Source of the DNA: Actinomadura darangshiensis
Lineage (GTDB): Bacteria; Actinomycetota; Actinomycetes; Streptosporangiales; Streptosporangiaceae
Length of the DNA stretch: 39,146 bases
Assembly: GCF_004349235.1 (NCBI RefSeq)
Contig: NZ_SMKY01000054.1
Coordinates: 1 to 39,146, forward strand
Direction: 5' to 3'
Shown: piece by piece, positions 7,875 to 13,758 of the stretch
Layout of the letters: each line of letters starts with the position of its first letter
How positions within the stretch are numbered: the stretch's first letter is position 1
The notes under the pieces: generated by a model
The model's input: only the letters and a program-made list of their open reading frames with translations
What the model was told of the DNA's origin: nothing
The model's database searches: none
Made by a program: the position numbers and the translations under genes

Positions 7875-8825
7875 TCAGCCGACCGCGTCGTCCTGGAGGT
7901 TGTAGGGGTGGCAGCCGTGGTGGTCGCTGCCGGAGGCCAGGCCGTCGGTGCGGACCAGGTGGTCGGTCCCGTAGCCGCGGCGCTGCTGGTAGGCCCAGTA
8001 GGCGGTGCGCCCGGCGTTCGTCCACCGCTCGAAGATCAGCACTTCGCGGACGCCGGCGCCGCCGCTCGCCTTGATGACGAGGTCGCCGGGGCGCAGTGAC
8101 GCCATCGGGGCGCGCCGGCAGTAGGACGCCTCCAGCAGCGCCGAGTTCGGCCCGGGTTTCGGCAGCCCCAGCGCCATGGACGCGTAGCCGGAGCCGTCGG
8201 TCCGGTAGCCCTGGTAGCCGGCCGTCTGGTCGTAGGGCACCCGCTTGGGGCCGTGCGGATGCCAGGAGCGGGTCCGGGCGATGACGTCGTGCCGGCTGAT
8301 GAGCTTGACCGGCGCCCGGGCCGCGCCGGACGGGTCGCCCGTCGCGCCCTCCGACACCGGGGGTGTCTGCAGCGCCGCCCCGAGCGCCACCCCGGCGGTG
8401 CCGGCGACCAGCGTGCAGCCGACGACGGCGCCGAGGAGGAGGAACCGGCCACGCCGGCGTGTCCGCGGGGTGGGCGGCCGGTCCGCGGGATCGCCGCCGG
8501 GTTCGGCGCGGTCCGCGGTCGTGGCGGGTGTCCGCTCGGCGGGCGCGGTGGAGCGCCTCGACTCGTCCGCCACTTCCCACAGGACCGCGAGGCGGCGCGC
8601 GTCGGCGCCGCACAGGTCCGCGAGGGAGGTGACGGCGTCGGACGGGATCCACGTCTCGCCGCTGAGCCAGCGTCCCCACGACGAGCGGCTCGCGTGCGTC
8701 TTGCGCTCCAGGGCGCGCAGGTCGAGCCCGGACTCCTCCTTCAGGCCGCGCAGTTCGGTGAGCAGGATGCGCACCGGTTCCGGCAGGTCGCCGGGCAGCG
8801 GGGCCGGTGGACGGGGCTGGCTCAT
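7875..8825 (-). CDS. Membrane-anchored HTH protein with catalytically dead NlpC/P60-like extracellular domain
   Basis: 316 aa. The ATG at 8825 is chosen because GGGAG lies upstream and MSQ starts a normal N-terminus; an in-frame start at 8858 would add 11 residues. Residues 14-85 form an XRE-like helix-turn-helix (LRALERKTHASRSSWGRWLS). A Pro/Arg-rich linker (90-127) precedes one membrane helix (about 128-151, LLLGAVVGCTLVAGTAGVAL). Residues 175-316 outside the membrane closely match the secreted protein encoded divergently at 9156. Where that protein has TDCSGYASM, this one has TDGSGYASM (Gly211), and where it has RHVVIFEKW, this one has REVLIFERW (Glu261). Both expected catalytic residues are lost. 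Two Cys (236, 305) absent from the paralogue could form a disulphide. I infer a one-component membrane sensor-regulator. Confidence 0.85.
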   Translation of the reverse strand: MSQPRPPAPLPGDLPEPVRILLTELRGLKEESGLDLRALERKTHASRSSWGRWLSGETWIPSDAVTSLADLCGADARRLAVLWEVADESRRSTAPAERTPATTADRAEPGGDPADRPPTPRTRRRGRFLLLGAVVGCTLVAGTAGVALGAALQTPPVSEGATGDPSGAARAPVKLISRHDVIARTRSWHPHGPKRVPYDQTAGYQGYRTDGSGYASMALGLPKPGPNSALLEASYCRRAPMASLRPGDLVIKASGGAGVREVLIFERWTNAGRTAYWAYQQRRGYGTDHLVRTDGLASGSDHHGCHPYNLQDDAVG

Positions 8826-8856
8826 GGGCAAATCTCCCTGGGAGCGGGGCGGCCCC

Positions 8857-8862
8857 ATTATG
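8857..8862 (-). promoter_or_regulatory. Possible -10 of the membrane HTH gene
   Basis: CATAAT on the minus strand, 32 nt upstream of the ATG at 8825. No clear -35 is present, so activator dependence is possible. The palindrome centred at 8906 would lie just upstream of the -35 position. Confidence 0.3.
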
Positions 8863-8890
8863 CCCAGTTATCTCGAGGCCAGTACGAGAA

Positions 8891-8921
8891 CCGATGATGA
8901 TCACTGAGTGTCCTTCATCGG
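8891..8921. promoter_or_regulatory. 31-bp interrupted palindrome, candidate operator
   Basis: Outer arms CCGATGA (8891-8897) and TCATCGG (8915-8921) and inner arms CACT (8902-8905) and AGTG (8907-8910) share the same centre, base 8906. Twelve of 15 positions pair. It lies between the membrane HTH gene and the secreted paralogue. It is the best candidate here for a binding site of the HTH protein. Confidence 0.55.
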
Positions 8922-8961
8922 GTACTGAATGTGATCGGCGTGATGTGTTCGACGATGTCCC

Positions 8962-8992
8962 GCCGTCCCGCGAATTGGCCCGCCGGGACGGC
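8962..8992. repeat. Perfect 9-bp inverted repeat with 13-nt spacer
   Basis: GCCGTCCCG (8962-8970) and CGGGACGGC (8984-8992) are perfect inverted arms. They lie in the same divergent intergenic region, 41 bp from the 31-bp palindrome. This could be a second binding site or a hairpin in the leader RNA. Confidence 0.4.
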
Positions 8993-9049
8993 CTTTACGC
9001 AGGTCAGACCCGTCCCACCTGTCTCGGTGTCCCAACCTCTCCGAAGACG

Positions 9050-9080
9050 TTGGCGAACGCGGCGACGCGCTCCCTAAAGT
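9050..9080 (+). promoter_or_regulatory. Possible promoter of the secreted NlpC/P60-like gene
   Basis: TTGGCG (9050-9055) and TAAAGT (9075-9080) lie 19 nt apart, about 75 nt before the start codon at 9156. Spacing is slightly long, so confidence is low. Confidence 0.3.
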
Positions 9081-9155
9081 GTGCCGAGTCGATCGACATC
9101 CCCCAATCAGCGCCCGGCGGGGCGCAATTCCGAAGCAATTCACGGAGGATTATCA

Positions 9156-9731
9156 ATGGCTTCCCCTCGAGCCGTTCTCCTCGGCGTCAGCACGCTGGCG
9201 CTGGCCGGCGGAACCGTCCTCGGCCTGGTCGGCGTGTCCGCCCCGGCCGGCCGCCCGGCGCCGGCCCAGGGCGTCCAATTGCAGGCGGCGGACGCCCAGG
9301 TCGCGGCGGCCCCGAAGGTCACCCGCAGCCAGGTCATCGCCAACGCCAAGACCTGGCACCCGCACACCAGCAGCCGGATCCCCTACAGCCAGTCCAAGAC
9401 CCACGGCGGCTACCGCACCGACTGCTCCGGGTACGCGTCCATGGCGCTGAAGCTGCCCAAGCCCGGCCCCAACACGGTCGGCCTGGCGTCGTCCACCTAC
9501 AGCACGAAGATCAAGCTCTCCCAGCTCACCAAGGGCGACCTGATCATCGACGCGATCGGGAGCAACACCACCCGGCACGTCGTCATCTTCGAGAAGTGGA
9601 CCAGCAGCAAGCACACCGCCTACTGGGCGTACGAGCAGCGCGGCGGCTACGGCACCGACCACCGCACCCGCACGTACGGGCTGTCGAGCGGCAGCCAGTA
9701 CAAGCCGTACCGCCCGAAGAACATCACCTGA
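9156..9731 (+). CDS. Secreted NlpC/P60-like cysteine hydrolase
   Basis: 191 aa. GGAGG at 9144-9148 selects the ATG at 9156. A Sec-type signal peptide covers about residues 1-32 (MASPRAVLL, hydrophobic core, SAPA). The mature domain has Cys90 in TDCSGYASM, GDLI near 127-130 and His141 in RHVVIFEKW, the pattern of NlpC/P60 (CHAP-like) papain-fold enzymes, which usually cut or modify cell-wall peptides. The family link rests on motif spacing, so the substrate is unknown. The whole domain is strongly similar to the extracellular part of the HTH protein at 7875-8825, which lacks both catalytic residues. Only one Cys is present in the protein. A strong hairpin terminator follows. Confidence 0.82.
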   Translation: MASPRAVLLGVSTLALAGGTVLGLVGVSAPAGRPAPAQGVQLQAADAQVAAAPKVTRSQVIANAKTWHPHTSSRIPYSQSKTHGGYRTDCSGYASMALKLPKPGPNTVGLASSTYSTKIKLSQLTKGDLIIDAIGSNTTRHVVIFEKWTSSKHTAYWAYEQRGGYGTDHRTRTYGLSSGSQYKPYRPKNIT

Positions 9732-9750
9732 CCTGATCCGGGGCTCCCGC

Positions 9751-9788
9751 GAAGGCGCCCGGCCGGAACGCCGGCCGGGCGCCTTCGT
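9751..9788. terminator. Bidirectional hairpin terminator between convergent genes
   Basis: A perfect 17-bp stem, arms 9751-9767 and 9772-9788, with tetraloop AACG. It sits between the stop codons of the convergent genes ending at 9731 (+) and 9801 (-) and can serve both. Confidence 0.88.
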
Positions 9789-9800
9789 CATGCGCGTCCG

Positions 9801-9995
9801 CTACGCGGTCGTCTCGGTGACGGCCCACCGGCCCACCTCGCGGTAGTCCGAGTCGGAGATCTCCGCGCCGTCCCCGGGCTTCAACTCGTAATGCTTGAGG
9901 TTCCCGGCCCAGTAGCGCAGGATCCGTCCCAGCTCGCCGACCGCGTCCTTGGCGACGGCGCCTTCGGCCATGTCCACTTCAAGAACGAACTTCAC
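9801..9995 (-). CDS. Small conserved-looking acidic protein, 64 aa
   Basis: 64 aa starting at GTG 9995, with AGGAAGG about 8 nt upstream. It begins VKFVLEVDM and contains a KDAVGELGRILRYWAGNLKHY segment that reads as an amphipathic helix, then DSDYREVGRWAV. Predicted fold is beta-alpha-beta, compact and cytosolic, with no signal or membrane segment. I recognise no named family. Good codon use, a terminator shared with the gene at 9156 and a good ribosome site support it as real. A 15-codon ORF with its own GGGAGG ends in a GTGA overlap with this start (see 9992-10039). Confidence 0.7.
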   Translation of the reverse strand: MKFVLEVDMAEGAVAKDAVGELGRILRYWAGNLKHYELKPGDGAEISDSDYREVGRWAVTETTA

Positions 9996-10039
9996 GTGCC
10001 CGCCTTCCTGAGGGGATCAGTGCACTTCAATCGTGTCAT
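9992..10039 (-). CDS. Possible 15-aa leader peptide overlapping the 64-aa gene
   Basis: GGGAGG followed 4 nt later by ATG (10039) opens a 15-codon frame, MTRLKCTDPLRKAGT, whose TGA (9994-9992) overlaps the GTG start of the 64-aa gene as GTGA. This geometry suggests translational coupling. Its codons lack the usual G/C third-position bias (ACA, CGA, TTG, ACT, GAT), so the peptide itself is probably not under selection if it is made. It could be chance. Confidence 0.35.
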   Translation of the reverse strand: MTRLKCTDPLRKAGT

Positions 10040-10043
10040 TGAA
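10026..10043. promoter_or_regulatory. 18-bp inverted repeat upstream of the 64-aa gene
   Basis: TTCAAT (10026-10031) and ATTGAA (10038-10043) are perfect arms 6 nt apart. The repeat overlaps the start of the possible leader peptide, 31 bp before the GTG at 9995. Candidate operator; no regulator is assigned. Confidence 0.4.
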
Positions 10044-10142
10044 CCTCCCGGTGAAGCTTTATCGCACAGAGGCCAGTGATAGGCGAACGAAGTCTCAAAC
10101 GCGGGTGACACCGGGTTGGCCACCGGGCCGATGCCGGACACC

Positions 10143-10157
10143 TATGATCGCCAGGCA
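10143..10157 (+). promoter_or_regulatory. Likely leaderless promoter (-10 TATGAT) of the WD40 gene
   Basis: TATGAT at 10143-10148 ends 8 nt before the ATG at 10157, placing the expected transcription start at or next to the start codon. No ribosome site is present. Leaderless transcripts are common in actinobacteria. Confidence 0.5.
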
Positions 10158-11605
10158 TGGGCGAACCACGCGAGTTGCGCGGCCACGACAGGCCGATCAG
10201 GTCTCTGGCGGCCGTTTTGGCGGGCGACGGCCGCGTGCTGCTGGCGAGCGGGGACGCGTACGGGTTCGTGCGCCTGTGGGATCCGGAGTCGGGGGAACCC
10301 GCCGGCGGCCCCGCAACCGTCGACGCGGACACCGTGGTGGCGCTCGGCGCCGTGCGCCTCGGGTCCGGGGCGTGGGCCTTGGCGAGCTGCGGGAGAATGC
10401 GGTTCACGCGCTGGGATCCCGTGGACGTGCGCGACACCGGATCTCCCTCGTGGCAGGCCGACGCGCACGGGGCCTGGCACATGGCCGTCGTACCCGCGAC
10501 CGCCGCCGCGCCCGCGTGGATCGTCGCCGCGGCGCAGGGCGGGGTGCGGGTCATCGATCCCGAGAACGGCCGGACGGTCTTCGAGGCGACCGGTGAGGGG
10601 CTCGACGACGACCCCGTGACCCTCCGCCTGGCAGGTGGGCGCATCGGGGACGGGACGGCCGGATTCGCCGTCGTCCGCTACGGCGGTGACCTAGAACTCT
10701 GGGCCCCCTCCGGTGCCGGGGAGTGGCAGCGGCGTGACATCCCCCTGCCCGGCTCCCTGCTGCCGAACGCCATGGCGTTCTTCACCGGTGCCGATGGCGA
10801 GCCCCGCATCGCCGTTGCGGAAAGGCAAACGGTCACCGTGTTGGACGTGCGCACCGGAGAACAGGTGACACAGGACGAGTTCGACGTCCGCGTGGACGTG
10901 CTGGCTCCCGTCCCGCTGGAGGACCGGACCCTTCTGGCCCTCGGCTTCACCCACCGGCAGGACGTCGGCGTACGACTCTGGGACCCGCACACGCGCCGGC
11001 TGGTCGGCGAGGTGTTCCACCGGGTCGGCCCGGACATCGGTGACCGGGGCTCGGGCGGTGGCCCGATGCGCTCCGTCATCACCGTTGCCGGCCCGGACGG
11101 AAGCGTTCGCGTCGCCAGCGCGGCCGGTGACGATGTCGTCCGCGTGTCGGCGCCGCTCGACCCAGGTTCGCCCTCCGGTATCGAAGGCGCGCAGGAGATG
11201 GGAGCGGAGATCCGCGTCACCGGGGACACCTCGGTGCGGGCGACCACCGTGTCCGCGGCGATCGAGGCCTTCAACGACGCGATCAAGGCGGTCCCGGTCG
11301 TCGACCGGGACCGCCTGCGGGCCGAGTACGCCGATCTCCGCAGGAGCTGGCGGGTGAAGGGCCTGGTCAGCGGCTCACTCGACGAGATCGCAGGCATCCT
11401 GCGAGCGCAACTGGAGACCGACGCCGGCCGGGGCGGCGGAACGTACTTCCTGGTCAACCTCATGGAGTCCGAGAGGTGCGTCCAGGTGAACACGATCCAG
11501 GGCGGCGCCTTCCACCCGTACCGCGTGTGGCGGACCGCCGACGGCTTCTCCGTCTACTCCAACCGAAGCCTCACGGACCGGCCGCGCCGCTGGCGCCGGT
11601 CATAG
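10157..11605 (+). CDS. WD40-type beta-propeller protein with unassigned C-terminal domain
   Basis: 482 aa. Repeated blade signatures are visible: ELRGHDRPIRSLAAV near the N-terminus, FVRLWDPESGEP, ELWAPSG, VTVLDVRTGEQV and VRLWDPHTRRLVGEV; together they account for roughly residues 5-350. The blades are degenerate, consistent with actinobacterial WD40 proteins rather than eukaryotic ones. Residues ~360-482 form a separate region: a helical stretch (IEAFNDAIKAVP, RLRAEYADLRRSW) and a compact end rich in aromatic residues (TYFLVNLMESERCVQVNTIQ). I do not recognise this domain. No signal peptide or membrane helix. The gene is monocistronic, convergent with the GNAT gene 24 bp away, and probably leaderless. 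Likely a scaffold or recognition protein. Confidence 0.75.
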   Translation: MGEPRELRGHDRPIRSLAAVLAGDGRVLLASGDAYGFVRLWDPESGEPAGGPATVDADTVVALGAVRLGSGAWALASCGRMRFTRWDPVDVRDTGSPSWQADAHGAWHMAVVPATAAAPAWIVAAAQGGVRVIDPENGRTVFEATGEGLDDDPVTLRLAGGRIGDGTAGFAVVRYGGDLELWAPSGAGEWQRRDIPLPGSLLPNAMAFFTGADGEPRIAVAERQTVTVLDVRTGEQVTQDEFDVRVDVLAPVPLEDRTLLALGFTHRQDVGVRLWDPHTRRLVGEVFHRVGPDIGDRGSGGGPMRSVITVAGPDGSVRVASAAGDDVVRVSAPLDPGSPSGIEGAQEMGAEIRVTGDTSVRATTVSAAIEAFNDAIKAVPVVDRDRLRAEYADLRRSWRVKGLVSGSLDEIAGILRAQLETDAGRGGGTYFLVNLMESERCVQVNTIQGGAFHPYRVWRTADGFSVYSNRSLTDRPRRWRRS

Positions 11606-11629
11606 AACACCGGGAGATGCTCGGCGGCG

Positions 11630-12163
11630 TCAGGTGAGGGGTTTCAGCAGCAGCTCGAATTTCAGGTCGTCCCGTTTGGGGAGGCCGAAGCGTTCGTCGC
11701 CGTAGGGGAAGGGCGTCGTCCGGCCCGTGCGGGTGTAGCCGCGGCGGACGTACCAGGCGATCAGGTCGTCGCGGACGCTGATCACCGTCATGTGCATTTC
11801 GGACGCGGCCCACTCGTCGCGCGCGAGGCGTTCGGCCTCGGCGAGGACCTGGCGGCCCAGCCCGCCGCCCTGGCGGCCGGGGGAGACGGCGAACATGCCG
11901 AAGTAGGCGTGGCCGTCGCGGTTCTCCAGCTGGCAGCAGGCGGCCAGGGCGCCGTCCTTCTCGGCGACGAGCATCAGCCCGGCCGCGTGGTCCACCGCGG
12001 CGGCGACGGCCTCGGCGTCGGTGCGCTGCCCGCCGAGGAGGTCGGCCTCGGTGGTCCATCCGGCGCGGCTGGAATCCCCGCGGTAGGCGCTCTGGATGAG
12101 CGTGACGAGGTCCGGGACGTCCGCCGCCGTGGCCGTCCGGAAGATGAGGTTCACGGTGTCCAT
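11630..12163 (-). CDS. GNAT-family N-acetyltransferase
   Basis: 177 aa, close to the usual size for a single GNAT domain. The fold's landmarks are in order: N-terminal IFRTATAADVPDLVTLIQSAY, a central strand LMLVAEKDGALAACCQLE, then strand HAYFGMFAVSP followed by the acetyl-CoA pyrophosphate loop GRQGGGLGRQVL (Q/R-x-x-G-x-G/A type). It ends with IAWYVRRGYTRTGR. It would transfer an acetyl group from acetyl-CoA to an amine; the substrate is unknown. TAGAGT lies 9 nt before the ATG and could be a -10 for a leaderless transcript. The gene is also 25 bp downstream of the SnoaL-like gene on the same strand, so an operon is possible. Confidence 0.88.
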   Translation of the reverse strand: MDTVNLIFRTATAADVPDLVTLIQSAYRGDSSRAGWTTEADLLGGQRTDAEAVAAAVDHAAGLMLVAEKDGALAACCQLENRDGHAYFGMFAVSPGRQGGGLGRQVLAEAERLARDEWAASEMHMTVISVRDDLIAWYVRRGYTRTGRTTPFPYGDERFGLPKRDDLKFELLLKPLT

Positions 12164-12188
12164 CGTGGTGAGACTCTACTGCCGGGTG

Positions 12189-12683
12189 CTACTGGTCGAC
12201 GCGGCAGCTCTCGCCGAGCGGGCGGGTGATCGCCCAGTAGCGGCGGAAGTGGCACTTCGACATCTTCCAGCGGCCGTCCTCGACGGCGTATTCGTCGTCG
12301 TACTCGCCGGTACTGACCGATTCGGTGCCGTCGAGCAGGTTGACCTGGCGGAACTTCAGCGTCCAGCGGCCGGACGCACGGTCCTCGCCGTGGACGGTGA
12401 TGTCCGGGTGCAGCGCGTGGTGCATGTCGAGGATGACGTTCTTCCCGTCGACCTGCTGGAGCGCGATCCGCTCGAAGACCTCGGCGATGCCGTCGGCGTC
12501 GTCGAAGGCGCCGAGCCGGCCGTAGTCGATGGAGGCGCCCGCGGCGACGAAGCAGGCCCGGAACTCCTCCGGGTCCTTGGCGTCGCAGGCGCGCAGGTAG
12601 CGGTGCTTGAGGGCCTTGATCTCCTCGATGGCCTCCAGCCGGGCGATGCGCGCGGCGAGGCCGGGGTCCGGTGACTGCGGCAT
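12189..12683 (-). CDS. SnoaL-like / nuclear transport factor 2-fold protein
   Basis: 164 aa from the ATG at 12683. The reading frame continues open to 13091, but those codons lie in the opposite-strand epoxide hydrolase, so the short form is preferred. The N-terminal helix pair IARLEAIEEIKALKHRYLRACDAKD, followed by FVAAGASIDYG and the strands HALHPDITVHG, GRWTLKFRQVN and WKMSKCHFRRY, is typical of SnoaL_4-type polyketide cyclase/dehydratase-like proteins. These form cone-shaped barrels that bind small hydrophobic molecules; some are enzymes, many are uncharacterised. It is divergent from the epoxide hydrolase at 12786, which may hint at a shared hydrophobic substrate. Confidence 0.8.
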   Translation of the reverse strand: MPQSPDPGLAARIARLEAIEEIKALKHRYLRACDAKDPEEFRACFVAAGASIDYGRLGAFDDADGIAEVFERIALQQVDGKNVILDMHHALHPDITVHGEDRASGRWTLKFRQVNLLDGTESVSTGEYDDEYAVEDGRWKMSKCHFRRYWAITRPLGESCRVDQ

Positions 12684-12785
12684 GGTGGCTCGACCCTCGT
12701 GCACGGGCGGACGTCCCGTCCAGCGGTGTCCCGATGAACGGGAGGCCGGAACAACGGGGCCGGCCGCGGCCGCAGGATCGTCGGC

Positions 12786-13748
12786 ATGAGCCTCGGCGAT
12801 GTGCGACACCACATGCTGGACGTCGGTGACGTCACCCTCCACGTGGCCGAACAGGGCAGCGGTATGCCCGTGGTGATGTGCCATGGCTTTCCGGGCCTCT
12901 GGTACAGCTGGCGGCATCAGCTTCCGGTGCTGGCCGCGGCGGGATACCGGGCGATCGCCCTCGACATGCGCGGATACGGGCGCAGCAGCCGTCCTACCGC
13001 GGCCGACGAGTACGACCGGCGGCACACCGTCGCCGACCTGGTCGGGGTCCTGGACGTCCTGGGCGTCGACGAGGCCGTTTTCGCCGGGCACGACTTCGGT
13101 GCCTCACTCGTCTGGGACCTTCCGCAATGGGCTCCGGGACGCGTCAAAGCGCTGATGCAGCTGAGCGTCCCGCGCGTGCCCGTTTCAAAGCGTCCGCCGA
13201 GCGAGTTGTACGCGATGGCCGCCGAGCGCCATTTCCTCCACACGCACTACTTCCAGAAGCCCGGTCCGGCCGACGAAGAACTCGGCGGAGACCCGGAGCG
13301 TTTCCTGGCGAACGTGTTCTGGGCGCTCAGCGGCGCCTACCGGTACCTCGACATATGGCGGCACCCAGGCGGCGAAAACGGCTACCTCGATGTGCTCCCC
13401 GAAGCGCCGCCCCTCCCATGGCCGTGGCTGTCGGAGGACGAGTTCGCCTATTACGTGAGCGAGTTCCAGCGCACCGGATTCACGGGCGGCCTCAACTGGT
13501 ACCGCGCCAACGACCACGTGTGGAAGGAGAAGCAGGCCCGCCCGGACGAGCCCGTCACCGTCCCGGCGCTGTTCGTGGTCGGTGACCGCGACCCCGTCCG
13601 CGAGATGATGGGCGCGGACGACTCCATGGCCGGACTCGTCCCAGGCTTGCGCGCCGTCCACGTTGTCGAAGGCGCCGGGCACTTCGTCCAGATGGAGGCG
13701 GCCGGCGAGGTCAACGACGCCATGCTCGCCTTCCTCGCCGGCCTCTGA
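12786..13748 (+). CDS. Epoxide hydrolase, alpha/beta-hydrolase fold
   Basis: 320 aa, the normal length. It would open an epoxide ring with water to give a diol. Oxyanion motif HGFP is at 33-36 with WRHQ nearby. The nucleophile elbow GHDFGA holds Asp103, the hallmark separating epoxide hydrolases and dehalogenases from serine esterases. Tyr155 (HTHYFQ) and Tyr239 (LNWYR) fit the paired lid tyrosines that polarise the epoxide. The charge relay is completed by the Asp in GDRDP (267 or 269) and His299 in GAGHFVQ. All key residues are present. No signal peptide, so cytosolic. The start at 12786 has AGGA upstream. The 102-bp region to the SnoaL gene should hold both promoters. It resembles the mycobacterial EphA group; that is from memory. 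Confidence 0.9.
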   Translation: MSLGDVRHHMLDVGDVTLHVAEQGSGMPVVMCHGFPGLWYSWRHQLPVLAAAGYRAIALDMRGYGRSSRPTAADEYDRRHTVADLVGVLDVLGVDEAVFAGHDFGASLVWDLPQWAPGRVKALMQLSVPRVPVSKRPPSELYAMAAERHFLHTHYFQKPGPADEELGGDPERFLANVFWALSGAYRYLDIWRHPGGENGYLDVLPEAPPLPWPWLSEDEFAYYVSEFQRTGFTGGLNWYRANDHVWKEKQARPDEPVTVPALFVVGDRDPVREMMGADDSMAGLVPGLRAVHVVEGAGHFVQMEAAGEVNDAMLAFLAGL

Positions 13749-13758
13749 CCGGTTCCGC

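Noticed and set aside
12684..13091. N-terminal extension of the SnoaL-like frame
   Set aside because: It would run opposite the epoxide hydrolase start region and its translation has no SnoaL character. ATG 12683 begins the recognisable domain.
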